Shown: positions 15,555-26,651, numbered from the stretch's first letter. The stretch is 49,606 bases of DNA from Gammaproteobacteria bacterium (GCA_014382695.1 JACNJF010000141.1:1-49606), one strand, 5' to 3'. The notes: generated by a model not told the origin, from the letters alone. Translations and numbers: made by a program.

Positions 15555-16559
15555 ATGCACCCATCATCCGACTCTTTGCTGATTGACCGTTTCGGGCGTC
15601 AGATTAACTACGTTCGACTATCGGTTACTGACCGTTGTGATTTACGCTGCGTCTACTGCATGTCTGAAGACATGACTTTTGTCCCCAGAGAGCAGTTGCT
15701 GACGCTCGAAGAAATCAGTCGCATTGGGCGTTTGTTCGTTGAAATGGGGGTGGATAAAATCCGTATCACCGGCGGTGAGCCGCTGACCCGTAAGAATATC
15801 CTGCAGGTATTTGAATCACTCGGCCAGCTGACTGGCCTGAAAGATCTCACCATCACCACCAATGGCACTTTATTATCGAGCTACGCACAGGCCCTCAAAG
15901 ATGCCGGTGTGACGCGGGTTAATATCAGTCTGGATACGCTGGATACTGAACGATTTAAGGCGATCACGCGCGTCGGGAAACTGGCAAAAACGCTGCAGGG
16001 TATCGATGCTGCACTTGAGGCCGGGTTTCAAAGTGTCAAGCTGAATGCGGTCGTGTTAAAAAACCGTAATCATGATGAGGTGCATAAACTGGTCGAATTT
16101 GCGCGTCAACGCGGGATGGATATCAGCTTTATCGAGGAAATGCCATTAGGTATCGTGGGCGATCATGATCGTGCCGAAGCATTCTATTCGAGTGAACAGA
16201 TTCGGAATGATCTGCTCAAGTATTATCAGTTAACGGCCAGTAATGAATCGACCGGTGGCCCTGCGCGCTATTACCGGATGCCGGATAGCAACTCACGGGT
16301 GGGCTTTATCTCACCGCATAGTCATAACTTCTGTGATACCTGCAATCGAGTCCGGGTGACGGCGGAAGGACGGTTGTTGCTATGTCTGGGGCAGGAGCAT
16401 TCGATCGATTTACGCCGCTCACTAAGAGCGCATCCGCTGGATGATGCAGCGGTCAGGCAGGATCTGTTAAACGCCATGCAGATCAAACCTCAGGGGCATA
16501 ATTTTAATCTTGCACTACAGCCTGTGATTATGCGGCATATGAATACAACAGGGGGTTGA
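15555..16559 (+). CDS. moaA: GTP 3',8-cyclase MoaA (first step of molybdopterin synthesis)
   Basis: A 334-residue radical SAM enzyme from the ATG at 15555, which has GGAG upstream; an in-frame GTG at 15537 would add six residues. The radical SAM motif is Cys28-x3-Cys32-x2-Cys35 within TDRCDLRCVYC. The C-terminal [4Fe-4S] site that binds GTP is Cys260-x2-Cys263-x13-Cys277. The protein ends in Gly-Gly, the conserved MoaA tail needed with MoaC. It turns GTP into 3',8-cyclo-H2GTP, the precursor of the pterin cofactor. It is divergent from the AOR operon, whose enzyme needs that cofactor. No other moa gene except the MoaD-like one is in the window. Confidence 0.95.
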   Translation: MHPSSDSLLIDRFGRQINYVRLSVTDRCDLRCVYCMSEDMTFVPREQLLTLEEISRIGRLFVEMGVDKIRITGGEPLTRKNILQVFESLGQLTGLKDLTITTNGTLLSSYAQALKDAGVTRVNISLDTLDTERFKAITRVGKLAKTLQGIDAALEAGFQSVKLNAVVLKNRNHDEVHKLVEFARQRGMDISFIEEMPLGIVGDHDRAEAFYSSEQIRNDLLKYYQLTASNESTGGPARYYRMPDSNSRVGFISPHSHNFCDTCNRVRVTAEGRLLLCLGQEHSIDLRRSLRAHPLDDAAVRQDLLNAMQIKPQGHNFNLALQPVIMRHMNTTGG

Positions 16560-16650
16560 TAGTACGCTAATGTTTACTGCAGGTGGTGGATTGTACTGGA
16601 GCTGGTGACAGGGTCAGGCATTGAGCTCGACCGCTATTTCATGCGGATCT

Positions 16651-16688
16651 AAATAAAAAACAGCGGCGACCTATGGGGTGGTCGCCGC
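16651..16688 (-). terminator. Rho-independent terminator of the DUF5666-type gene
   Basis: On the minus strand a 9-bp GC-rich stem (GCGGCGACC and its complement; plus-strand arms 16663-16671 and 16680-16688) with an eight-base loop is followed by TGTTTTTTATTT. It lies 40 bases after the stop codon of the minus-strand lipoprotein gene. Confidence 0.92.
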
Positions 16689-16728
16689 CGAACTTGCGCT
16701 AACAATAACTTTTAAAGCTTATCGGAAC

Positions 16729-18645
16729 TTAGATGTTTTCAATACTGACCGCTACTGCACTACCGCTTGAGCGATCAACGACAACCTGAACTGCTAATCC
16801 GGAGCCTAGTAAGTCGTCCAGAGTCAGATCGGTCAGGGTGCCGAAGGCGGCATCATCATCCACGTTAGCGTTGCGAGCATCTTCGATAAGAGAATTATCG
16901 ATCACAGTTGCGGCATTCACACTGATGGTTTCACCGGCCACTACAAACGAAGTCAAGGTGACATTGCTGACCGGACCGTTCAGTTCGTTTGAGCTGGAAG
17001 TGCTGCCGCCGGTAGAGCTGGACGATGAGCTGGAGGATCCGAGCAGTACACTGTCCTGTGGTTCGAATTCCACTTCACGTGCAGTCAGGGTGCCATTTAC
17101 ACAACCGGTACCGGCGTTGTCACTGGTGGCCTGCACGATGTCGCCATCATTCAGCTGGTTAAAGAAGGCTGTACGTCCAATTGTCAGGTTGCTGCCATCT
17201 TCAAAGTTTGAATCCAAAACCTGGCTGACGTTGATGGTGACACCCTGGATGGTGAAGGTGAAGTTGATATCGGTACCACTCTTATCGGCAACCGTTCCTC
17301 TCAGGCGACAGTCGTTGTCGTTGTCCTTGGAAATCTCCAGGCGTGTCCAGGTGGTGGTGCCATTAATCGGGTAACCACGTGCTTCGATTCGCTGGCCATC
17401 AACATTACCAAGGAAGGTGGAGATGGACGGATTGTCAATATCATTGATGTCATCCTCCAGGCGGGTTCTGTCTTTCGGAGTAATGGTCAGACCCAGGCGA
17501 GTGACAAAACTGTTTGCATCGGCGCTGACCACGTTGTCTTCGGTGCGCACATTGTCTTCGGCTTCATCTTTAATACGCGTTACGCTGAGAGAACCATCGA
17601 ACTGCAGGCGTCCTTTGATCTCGATACGCAGCCCCTGGCTGAACTGGGCGACATCGTTAACGCGAATCTCATAGCCGTTAATGGTGACCAGGCCGCCAGT
17701 GCCAGTCGCATCTGCAACTACTTTCTGGATCACACCTTCGATTTCCAGCTCGCCGCTGCTGAAGCTACTATCAACCAGTTTATCGAGAAGGTCTTCACGT
17801 TCGATACGGGTTGCGGTGATTTGGGTCGCAGAATCGACACTGCCGTGAACTTCTACAAACATGCCATCGGCAAGAGGGGTGCTGTCGGGGAAGTCTTCGC
17901 TATCCAGAGCAGAACTCAAATACTGTACGGTTAAACCATTCAGAGTGAACTGTGAGCCGGTATGATTACTGACACGACCTTTAACTTCGGCTGTAAAGGT
18001 GCCGGGTGTTACCGATCCGACGGTGTTAGTACCATCTTCGATACGCGTGGCTTCAAATCCATTTTGAGAGGGGAAGCCGCTAACCACGATGATGGTGCTG
18101 TCAATTGGGAGTAGCTGATCCAGAGTCTCGGTCAGAAGAGGATCGCCAAAACGCAGGTCTGGACGCTGGTCTGAAGGGAGTCCAGATTGGCGTACGGCTT
18201 CGATCAGTGAGTCATCGATAATGGTGTCCGGGGTGATGGAGATAGTTTGACCCAGGATTACGAAGCTGGCGTCTGCGGAAACCGAGGAGACCTTTCCGGC
18301 CAGTTCGTTATCAAAAATAATCGTGCTGGCTGTGCCATTGCTGTCATCGGTGCGTGTGCCGCGAACCGTAACCACCTGACCCAGACCAAGCAGGCTCTTG
18401 ACCACATCATCGCTAGGATTTTTGGCCAGTTCGGAACCGTCATCGGCTGAAATGATGGTGGAGTTTTCAGTTTTATAACGTACGCCGTTGACATACACGC
18501 TGCCAAACTGGGTGATGACACCGGATGATGTTACGTCTGTAGCCAGTGGTGTATCTACGCTGCTATCACTGCCACCACCACAGGCTGCCAGGGCTGAAGT
18601 GATCAGGATGGTTGAAATGGCTGTCGAAAGTTTATTGTTTCTCAT
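16729..18645 (-). CDS. DUF5666-type repeat lipoprotein
   Basis: A 638-residue secreted protein. Residues 1-22 form a lipoprotein signal peptide ending in a SALAAC lipobox, with a CGGGSDSS linker after the Cys. The rest is built of repeated beta-rich modules of about 70-90 residues that contain phrases like SGVITQFGSVYVNGV and RIEIKGRLQFDGSLSVTRI, the pattern of DUF5666 domains. A stretch of eight Ser near residue 540 separates the last module. No enzyme motif is visible. Such proteins are common surface or periplasmic lipoproteins of unknown role in Proteobacteria. It has its own terminator and a long upstream gap, so it is monocistronic. Confidence 0.78.
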   Translation of the reverse strand: MRNNKLSTAISTILITSALAACGGGSDSSVDTPLATDVTSSGVITQFGSVYVNGVRYKTENSTIISADDGSELAKNPSDDVVKSLLGLGQVVTVRGTRTDDSNGTASTIIFDNELAGKVSSVSADASFVILGQTISITPDTIIDDSLIEAVRQSGLPSDQRPDLRFGDPLLTETLDQLLPIDSTIIVVSGFPSQNGFEATRIEDGTNTVGSVTPGTFTAEVKGRVSNHTGSQFTLNGLTVQYLSSALDSEDFPDSTPLADGMFVEVHGSVDSATQITATRIEREDLLDKLVDSSFSSGELEIEGVIQKVVADATGTGGLVTINGYEIRVNDVAQFSQGLRIEIKGRLQFDGSLSVTRIKDEAEDNVRTEDNVVSADANSFVTRLGLTITPKDRTRLEDDINDIDNPSISTFLGNVDGQRIEARGYPINGTTTWTRLEISKDNDNDCRLRGTVADKSGTDINFTFTIQGVTINVSQVLDSNFEDGSNLTIGRTAFFNQLNDGDIVQATSDNAGTGCVNGTLTAREVEFEPQDSVLLGSSSSSSSSTGGSTSSSNELNGPVSNVTLTSFVVAGETISVNAATVIDNSLIEDARNANVDDDAAFGTLTDLTLDDLLGSGLAVQVVVDRSSGSAVAVSIENI

Positions 18646-19330
18646 GTGATAAATACCTTAAAAAGTGAAAAATTAGTTGTTCAGATCTGGTGTCAATCTG
18701 AGCATGTGTGGGAATATAATCCCAATAAACTAGAATGTCAAAAGTAAATAATTGGCTATCTGGATCGCATCCGGTATCCCTCGGCGCTGTTAAGAGGTCA
18801 GACATAATAAGGTTTTCTCGTTTTCTGCCAGGCTAGAGTAAAAGGCAAAAGCCTTGGCTTTGAGGTGTTTGGGAAGGGTGTGGGTAATCAGGGTGATGAG
18901 TCAGTAAAGCCAGTTAATATATATCATGCCATTACGACGTTAAATAAAGCGAACAGTTCAACCTCATTGGATCCCGGATCAAATCAGTCTGCCGATTAAT
19001 CGATTGCAGACTCGATTCATTGTCTGGATGAATCTAAATGCCGGCAGCGGTAGTGGGACGATCCAGAACTGCAGTTCAGTAGCATGGGTGAGTGCTGATG
19101 AATGCGCTTGAGAATATCCGCAGCGAGCTGAACAGATCAGGTGGAACTTCATTCTGCGCAAGCTTCTACGGTCGCAGCGAACGTCACGCATCCTCTGCAA
19201 ATGCTATCCGGACGGTCGGCTGGAAAGAACTTTTTGTGCTTTACAGCGGCGATTCCGGGCGGAACTTAAGGTATAGTACGGCGGTCTTTAATTTACCGTT
19301 TTGGAATCTTTTTTGCGTGGAATCAAGCCT
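18646..19330. other. 685-base intergenic region without a recognised gene
   Basis: It lies between the divergent DUF5666-type lipoprotein and rhodanese genes. Open frames here are short and lack ribosome sites or family resemblance. I see a small hairpin (AAGGC-AAAA-GCCTT near 18842-18855) and a TATAGT hexamer at 19272-19277 that could be a -10 for the rhodanese gene, though no good -35 is in place. A regulatory RNA or long leader is possible but not supported by a clear structure. Confidence 0.4.
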
Positions 19331-19783
19331 ATGTTAAACCTGCTTTCTGCAGTCAGACTCTCTGCAGCCCGATCATTGTTGTTTCGTGCACTGGTACTGG
19401 TCCTTATCGCTCTCAGTCTGAGCGCCTGTACTGAGCCGCCTTATACCAATCTCGATAATGCCGGGTTAAAAGCGCTGCTACAGCAGGGTGTGCCTGTGTA
19501 TGACATACGTCGACCGGATGAATGGCGTCAGACCGGAGTGGTTGAGGGCAGTCAGCGTCTGACCTTTGTAGATGGCAGCGGTCGCCTGATGCCGGATTTT
19601 TTCACGCGCTTTAGTGCAGCTGTCGGCAAGGATGACCCGGTCATCCTGATCTGTCGTACCGGTAATCGCAGCAGTGTGCTGGGAAAACATCTGATGGAAA
19701 AGATGGGTTACACGAAAGTTTATAACGTGCGTGATGGTATCGTTTCATGGATCGGTGACCGTCAGAAGGTTGTACGTCTGTAA
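19331..19783 (+). CDS. rhodanese-domain lipoprotein
   Basis: About 150 residues from the ATG at 19331; an upstream in-frame TTG at 19301 is a poorer start. Residues 1-32 are a signal peptide ending in an LSAC lipobox with Cys33, so the protein is probably lipid-anchored outside the inner membrane. The rest is one rhodanese domain: VYDIRRPDEW near residues 56-65 and the active-site loop CRTGNRS with Cys108. Rhodaneses move sulfane sulfur through a Cys persulfide; exported single-domain forms have uncertain substrates. It is 30 bases before the VC0807-like gene. Confidence 0.85.
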   Translation: MLNLLSAVRLSAARSLLFRALVLVLIALSLSACTEPPYTNLDNAGLKALLQQGVPVYDIRRPDEWRQTGVVEGSQRLTFVDGSGRLMPDFFTRFSAAVGKDDPVILICRTGNRSSVLGKHLMEKMGYTKVYNVRDGIVSWIGDRQKVVRL

Positions 19784-19813
19784 TCGTTTAAATCTAAATA
19801 CAAGAGAAAGCCT

Positions 19814-20545
19814 ATGAATTCTCCCGAAGCGACTGGTCAGGCCACCCCCGTACATAAGCCGCGGCCATTCATTGATCTGCTGGTAAGTATTGTGCTGCCC
19901 TCCTTTATTCTGATGAAGATGAGTGGGGTGGATAATCTGGGTGCGAGTGGTGCCCTGATCGTTGCGCTGGCCTTTCCGCTGGGCTGGGGCCTGTTTGAAC
20001 TGATCCGATATCGAAAGTATAACTTTATTGCCCTGCTCGGCATGGTGAGTGTGCTGCTCACCGGTGGCATCGGGCTGTTGAAGCTGGATCCAGAGTGGCT
20101 GGCAGTTAAAGAAGCGGCCATCCCTGCACTGATCGGGGTGGCGGTACTGGTCTCTACGCTGACGCCTTATCCGTTGATTAAAACGCTGATCTATTCGCCC
20201 TCGATTATGGATGTGGAGAATATCCGCCAGAAGCTTGCTAGCCTGGATAATACGGCCGCCTTTGAGGGACGTCTGCTGCGAGCGACCTATCTGCTGGGAG
20301 GTACTTTTTTCTTTTCCGCGGTGATGAATTACATACTGGCGCGCTGGATCGTGACCAGTGCTGCCGGCAGTGAAGCCTTTAATGAAGAGCTGGGGCGTAT
20401 GACCCTGCTTAGCTATCCGATGATAGCGATTCCTTCGATGATCATGATGATTGGCATATTCTATTATCTGTGGCGCAGCATCCATCAAATGACCGGACTG
20501 GAGCTGGATGAAATACTGGCCAAGCAGCATCGTGAGAAACTGTGA
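19814..20545 (+). CDS. VC0807-family inner-membrane protein
   Basis: A 243-residue membrane protein with about six hydrophobic segments. The phrases SIVLPSFILMKMS near the start, WGLFELIRYRKYNFIALLG near residue 60 and YYLWRSIHQMTGLELDEIL at the end are those of VC0807-like proteins, which are distant relatives of septation protein A. The biochemical role is unknown. It is 30 bases after the rhodanese lipoprotein gene and ahead of the peptide-transporter genes, from which it is separated by 132 bases. Confidence 0.78.
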   Translation: MNSPEATGQATPVHKPRPFIDLLVSIVLPSFILMKMSGVDNLGASGALIVALAFPLGWGLFELIRYRKYNFIALLGMVSVLLTGGIGLLKLDPEWLAVKEAAIPALIGVAVLVSTLTPYPLIKTLIYSPSIMDVENIRQKLASLDNTAAFEGRLLRATYLLGGTFFFSAVMNYILARWIVTSAAGSEAFNEELGRMTLLSYPMIAIPSMIMMIGIFYYLWRSIHQMTGLELDEILAKQHREKL

Positions 20546-20677
20546 GAATGTTATTCTTCTGTCTGATTAAACGGCTAAGAGATGCGCAAGCCCTTTGACC
20601 AGACTGCTAATCCGTTGATTCAGCCTCGATTCATGACATTCCGCTAAACTGATAACAACTAACCATAACCCGATCTG

Positions 20678-21715
20678 ATGACGCAATATTTTATTCGACG
20701 ACTGCTGCTGATTGTGCCGACCTTTATCGGCATTACCATTCTGGTTTTCGTGATTACGCGCTTTGTGCCGGGTGGGCCAATCGAACGCATGATTGCAGAA
20801 GTGCAGCAGGCGGCGATGCAGGGCGGTGCGGGCACCATGCAGTCGACTACTTCGGGTATCGGTGGCGCGACCCTGGATGAAGATCAGATTCGTCAACTGG
20901 AACAATATTACGGCTTCGATAAACCGGTGCTGGTGAGTTACTGGGACTGGCTGATAAAGGTCGTGCAGTTCGATCTGGGGGTTTCCACGCGTTATAGCGA
21001 ACCGGTGTGGGATACGATCAGGGAGCGCTTACCGGTTTCTGCGTTTTATGGCATTACTACCATGCTGATTACCTACTTTATCTCGATTCCGCTGGGCTAT
21101 CTAAAGGCGATCCGGCATAACAGTCATTTCGATCATGCCTCTTCTGTGGTGGTGTTTATCGGCTACGCGATCCCTTCCTACGTGGTCGGGATTATTCTGC
21201 TGGTGGTGTTTGCATCGAATCTGGAGTGGTTTCCGATGGGCGGCTTCTATGGCGATGATTTCGATGATCTGGAATCGAAATGGGAGCAGGCAGCGGATGT
21301 GTTTTATCATGCGGCTTTACCCTTGATGGCGTATGTTGCCGGCAGTTTTGCGGTGATGACCTTCATGATGAAGAATGCGCTGATGGATAATCTGGCGGCA
21401 GACTATGTGCGTACTGCGATTGCCAAGGGCATGCCTTTTCGCGAAGCGATTACGCGCCATGCGATGCGCAACAGTCTGATCCCGATAGCGACCCATTTCG
21501 GGAACAATATCTCGGTGATTATCGGCGGCTCGTTCCTGATCGAAAAGATTTTCAACATCGACGGCCTCGGGCTGCTGGGTTACGAATCGATTGTGGAACG
21601 TGATTATCCGATCGTGATGGGGGTACTGGTAATTTCGGCGATTCTGCAACTGGTCGGTAACATTCTGTCTGATATCTGTGTGGCGGTGGTCGATCCACGC
21701 GTGCAGTTCCGCTAA
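20678..21715 (+). CDS. yejB: peptide ABC transporter permease YejB
   Basis: A 345-residue inner-membrane permease of the DppB/OppB family, YejB branch. It begins with the typical MTQYFIRRLLLIVPTFIGIT opening and has six predicted spans. The EAA loop that contacts the ATPase is near TAIAKGMPFREAITRHAMRNS. The insertion around residues 40-65, rich in Gln, Gly and Thr before LDEDQIRQLEQYYGFD, is normal for YejB. It starts the transporter operon: yejB, yejE, yejA and two ATPase genes, spaced by eight bases or less or overlapping. YejABEF takes up oligopeptides, including microcin C in enteric bacteria. Confidence 0.93.
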   Translation: MTQYFIRRLLLIVPTFIGITILVFVITRFVPGGPIERMIAEVQQAAMQGGAGTMQSTTSGIGGATLDEDQIRQLEQYYGFDKPVLVSYWDWLIKVVQFDLGVSTRYSEPVWDTIRERLPVSAFYGITTMLITYFISIPLGYLKAIRHNSHFDHASSVVVFIGYAIPSYVVGIILLVVFASNLEWFPMGGFYGDDFDDLESKWEQAADVFYHAALPLMAYVAGSFAVMTFMMKNALMDNLAADYVRTAIAKGMPFREAITRHAMRNSLIPIATHFGNNISVIIGGSFLIEKIFNIDGLGLLGYESIVERDYPIVMGVLVISAILQLVGNILSDICVAVVDPRVQFR

Positions 21716-21722
21716 TCGATCG

Positions 21723-22772
21723 ATGCCTGTGTTTAACTTCAATCCCCTCACGTTAAATAAAATAAAGCGCTTCAAGTCGATCCGGCGCGGCTATTACTCG
21801 TTTATTATCTTTACCCTGCTGGTGTTGCTGTCGTGTGCAGCCGAGATGCTGGTGAACAGTCGAGCATTGGTGGTGGCGTATCAGGGGCAGTGGTATTTTC
21901 CGACCTATGGCGACATTATTCCGGGCACGCAACTGGGTTTTGAGTATGAATACGAAACCAACTACCGCGTGCTAAAAAAACGCTTGCAGGGCAGTGATAG
22001 CGGTTTCGTGCTGTTGCCGCCGATCCCTTATAATCCGTATGAAACCGATCTGAAAAACAACCAGTTTCCGCCGTTTCCACCTTCCTTTGAGGATCAGCAT
22101 TATCTGGGAACCGATACCATCGGGCGAGATGTCGCTGCGCGTCTGGTGTATGGCTTTAGAACCGCGATCTTTTTTTCGCTGATCCTGCTGGTAGTCAGCT
22201 ACCTGATCGGGGTTAGCATCGGTGCTGCGATGGGCTACTTCGGCGGGTTGTTCGATCTGCTGTTTCAACGCATCATCGAAATCTGGTCGAATATTCCGTT
22301 TCTGTACGTGATCATGATCGTGTCTTCCATCATGATCCCTAATTTCTACACCCTGATTGCGATCATCCTGGTGTTTGGCTGGATCCAGATGACCTGGTAT
22401 ATGCGTACCGTGACCTATAAGGAAAAGGCGCGCGAGTATGTGATGGCTGCACGTGCTCTGGGTGCTTCACACAAACGTGTGATCTTTAATCATATTCTGC
22501 CGAATACCATTTCCATCATCGTCACCTTCATTCCGTTTTCGATTGCGAATGGCATTATCGCGCTGACCTCACTGGATTATCTGGGATTCGGGCTGCCGGC
22601 GCCGACTCCGAGCTGGGGCGAGTTGCTGAGTCAGGGCTCGAATAACCTGGAGTCGGTGTGGATCGTGTCTTCGGTGATTGTAGCCATGACCGTGATTCTG
22701 GTGATGGTCACTTTTATCGGTGAAGCGATCCGCGAAGCCTTCGATCCTAAAAAACACACAACCTACGAGTAA
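21723..22772 (+). CDS. yejE: peptide ABC transporter permease YejE
   Basis: About 349 residues from the ATG at 21723, seven bases after yejB stops; the frame is open further upstream within yejB, but the shorter start gives the usual YejE N-terminus (FNPLTLNKIKRFKSIRRGYYS). It is a DppC/OppC-type permease with six spans and the large periplasmic loop after the first span that marks YejE. The EAA loop is near REYVMAARALGASHKRVIFNH. It pairs with YejB to form the membrane channel. Confidence 0.93.
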   Translation: MPVFNFNPLTLNKIKRFKSIRRGYYSFIIFTLLVLLSCAAEMLVNSRALVVAYQGQWYFPTYGDIIPGTQLGFEYEYETNYRVLKKRLQGSDSGFVLLPPIPYNPYETDLKNNQFPPFPPSFEDQHYLGTDTIGRDVAARLVYGFRTAIFFSLILLVVSYLIGVSIGAAMGYFGGLFDLLFQRIIEIWSNIPFLYVIMIVSSIMIPNFYTLIAIILVFGWIQMTWYMRTVTYKEKAREYVMAARALGASHKRVIFNHILPNTISIIVTFIPFSIANGIIALTSLDYLGFGLPAPTPSWGELLSQGSNNLESVWIVSSVIVAMTVILVMVTFIGEAIREAFDPKKHTTYE

Positions 22773-22777
22773 TCACT

Positions 22778-24606
22778 ATGTCTGCTTACCTGAGAAGTTT
22801 ATCGAGTTCCATTCTACTGCTGATGTTTTCGATGTCTGCGCTACTGGCTAATGCAGAACTGCCAGCCAATATCAACTGGCTGACGAATGATGAAGATCCG
22901 GTTTATGCTTCGCCCGAAGCGGTCAAGGGCGGCACGCTGAAATCGGTGCTGCTCAGTTTCCCGTTAACCCTGCGTTATGTTGGACCGGATTCAAACGGCG
23001 GATTTCGCAGTGCCATTCTGGGCAATCAGATGTCGCTGGTAGTGACCCATCCGAATACCTACAAGCTGTTACCGTCGCTGGCTACCCACTGGGCCTATAG
23101 CGATGATAATAAAACCATGTATTTCCGCCTCAATCCAAAGGCACGCTGGTCGGACGGTAAGCCGGTTACCCCTGATGATTTTGCGTTTACCCTGGAGTTT
23201 ATGCGTTCCAAGGAGATCGTCGCCCCCTGGTACAACACCTACTACAGCGAGGAAGTGGGCGAGGTGGTGATCTATGATGCACATACCTTTTCGGTCTCCA
23301 GTGCCAAGCCGCGTCCGCGTAATGAGCTGGCATCCCACGTTGCATTGAATCCAACGCCGCGCCATTTCTATAAAGATTTAACCGGTTATGTGCAGAAATA
23401 TAACTGGGAAGTCGAACCGAATACCGGCGCTTATCAGATTAGTGAAATCAAGAAAGGCAAGAGCATTACCTTCAGCCGTAAAAAGGACTGGTGGGCGCAG
23501 GATCTGAAGTATTACAAGAATCGCTTTAATGTCGATAAAGTCCGATATACGGTGATTCGCGATATGAACCTGGCGTGGGAACACTTTAAGAAGGGTAATC
23601 TGGATATGTTCGGTATCACCCAGCCGGTTTACTGGCATGAAAAGGCCACCGGCGATATCTTCGATCAGGGCTATGTGCACAAGCTGTGGTTTTATAACGA
23701 GTCGCCGCAGTATTCTTCCGGCCTGTGGTTGAATCAGGATAATCCGATCCTGAAGGACTACAACGTGCGGCTCGGTATTGCGCATTCGTTTAACATCGAA
23801 AAAGTGAATCAGCAGGTGCTGCGTGGCGATTATGAACGCAAGCACAATATCCATAGCGGTTTTGGCGCGTTTACCAACCCGGATATCCGTTCACGCGAGT
23901 TCGATCTGGAAAAAGCCAATATGTACTTTGAAAAAGCCGGCTGGGGTGAACGCGGCGGCGATGGTATTCGGGTCAAGGATGGTCAGCGTCTGTCGTTAGC
24001 GGTGACCTACGGGGTGGATGATCATACCCCGCGTCTGGTGGTGTTGAAGGAAGAGTTCAAACGTGCCGGACTGGAACTGAATCTACGTAAAATGGACAGT
24101 GCCGCTTCGTTTAAGTCGGTGCTGGAAAAGAATCATGAGATCTGGTGGGGCGCACTCGGCGGGGGGCGCTGGCCGCAATACTGGGGCCAGTTTCATTCGG
24201 TCAATGCGCACAAACCGCAGACCAATAATATAACCAATACCGACGATCCCGAAATGGATCGGCTGATCGAGGCTTACCGCTCCGCCATGTCCACCGAACA
24301 GCGAGTCAAACTGGCGCACCAGTTGCAACAGCTAATTCATGAACAGAGTGCATGGATACCGAGTCTGGATGTGCCCTATGAGCGCATAGCCTACTGGCGC
24401 TGGATACGCCTGCCGGAGGTTCCGGGCACCCGCATTGGTGGTACAGGTCTGTCGCCATTCGATTTCAATGGTAGCTTCGATACCTCGGACGGCGGACTAT
24501 TCTGGATCGACAGCAAAATGAAGAAAGAAACTGAGGCGGCCCGCAAAAAAGATAAAACCTTCCCTGCTGTGACGCGAATCGATGATACTTATAAAGTGAA
24601 AAATTA

Positions 24607-24607
<1 letters not shown>
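22778..24607 (+). CDS. yejA: periplasmic peptide-binding protein YejA
   Basis: A 609-residue extracellular solute-binding protein, family 5. Residues 1-27 form a signal peptide ending LLANA. The mature protein shows the SBP_5 pattern: a PEAVKGGTLK opening, MYFRLNPKARWSDGKPVTPDDFAF near residue 115, and LRKMDS and WGALGGGRWPQYWGQFHS near 430-470, as in YejA. It captures oligopeptides in the periplasm for the YejBE channel. The stop codon overlaps the ATG of the first ATPase gene by one base (TAATG), which implies coupled translation. Confidence 0.92.
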
Positions 24608-25593
<986 letters not shown>

Positions 25594-25594
25594 C

Positions 25595-26581
25595 ATGGAA
25601 ATACTCAAGGTCGAAGAGTTGAAGATGCATTTTCCGGTGTATGGTGGCATTTTTTATCGCCAGATAGCACGGGTTTTTGCGGTGGATGGCGTGAGTTTTA
25701 GTATCGAGGCCGGTAAAACGCTGGGTCTGGTGGGTGAATCGGGTTGTGGTAAAAGTACTATTGGACGCGCGCTGCTGCGTTTATACGAACCGACCGCCGG
25801 TCGAATCAGTTTTGAAGGGAAAGACATTACCCATCTGAGCGGCAGCAGTCTGCGCGAATTGCGTTCCGATATGCAGATGATTTTTCAGGACCCGTTTGAA
25901 TCGCTCAATCCGCGCCACACGGTTGGTAGTATTCTGGAGGAGCCGTTCCAGATCCATCGCTGGGGAACGCCACTCGAACGCCGTCAGGAAGTGCTCAGAC
26001 TGCTTGATCGGGTTGGTATGCCAGCAGATTCGGTGCATAAGTATCCGCATGAGTTTTCCGGTGGGCAGCGCCAGCGTATCGGGATTGCGCGCGCCATCGC
26101 GCTGAAACCGAAGCTGATCATCTGCGATGAAGCGGTGTCGGCACTGGACGTTTCTATCCAGTCACAGATTCTCAATCTGCTGGTGGAGTTACAGCAGGAA
26201 ATGGGTATGGCTTATCTGTTTATCGCGCATGATCTTTCTGTTATCCGCCATGTTTCGGATCAGATTGCGGTGATGTATCTGGGCCGAATCGTTGAGATTG
26301 CGGAACGTGATTCACTGTATAAAAACCCATTACATCCCTACACTCAGGCACTGATTGCATCGATTCCGGTGCCGGATCCACGGCGCAGGAAAACTTTCAC
26401 CCCGTTGCAGGGTGAAGTGCCATCTCCGCTCAATCCGCCACCGTTCTGTCATTTTGTCGAGCGCTGTGCATATGCACAGGCGGTTTGCAGTCAGCAAACC
26501 CCGCAATTATCCAGTATCGATGGCTCAGACCCGTCGCATCGGGTTGCCTGCCATTTTGCCGGTCGCCTGTCGCACAAATAG
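25595..26581 (+). CDS. peptide ABC transporter ATPase, DppF/OppF type
   Basis: A 328-residue ATPase that completes the transporter. Walker A is GESGCGKS near residues 47-54, the signature FSGGQRQR near 155-162, Walker B IICDEAVSALD near 175-185, and the switch IAHDLS near 211. The family-typical insertion HFPVYGGIFYRQIARVFAVD lies near residues 11-30. The C-terminal Cys motif is CHFVERCAYAQAVC. Its best counterpart is the C-terminal half of YejF. The next gene, avtA, begins 70 bases on. Confidence 0.93.
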   Translation: MEILKVEELKMHFPVYGGIFYRQIARVFAVDGVSFSIEAGKTLGLVGESGCGKSTIGRALLRLYEPTAGRISFEGKDITHLSGSSLRELRSDMQMIFQDPFESLNPRHTVGSILEEPFQIHRWGTPLERRQEVLRLLDRVGMPADSVHKYPHEFSGGQRQRIGIARAIALKPKLIICDEAVSALDVSIQSQILNLLVELQQEMGMAYLFIAHDLSVIRHVSDQIAVMYLGRIVEIAERDSLYKNPLHPYTQALIASIPVPDPRRRKTFTPLQGEVPSPLNPPPFCHFVERCAYAQAVCSQQTPQLSSIDGSDPSHRVACHFAGRLSHK

Positions 26582-26651
26582 ATCAGCAGTACTCTAAAGC
26601 TGTATTGTTTGTGGCAGAATAGCCGCCTGTAAAAATTCCCGAGAACCCCGC

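Noticed and set aside
16978-17030. Low-complexity poly-Ser codons as a repeat element
   Set aside because: They are part of the coding frame of the DUF5666-type lipoprotein and serve as a linker.
19092-19337. A possible 81-residue gene before the rhodanese gene
   Set aside because: No ribosome site, no family resemblance, and it runs into the start of the rhodanese gene in another frame.
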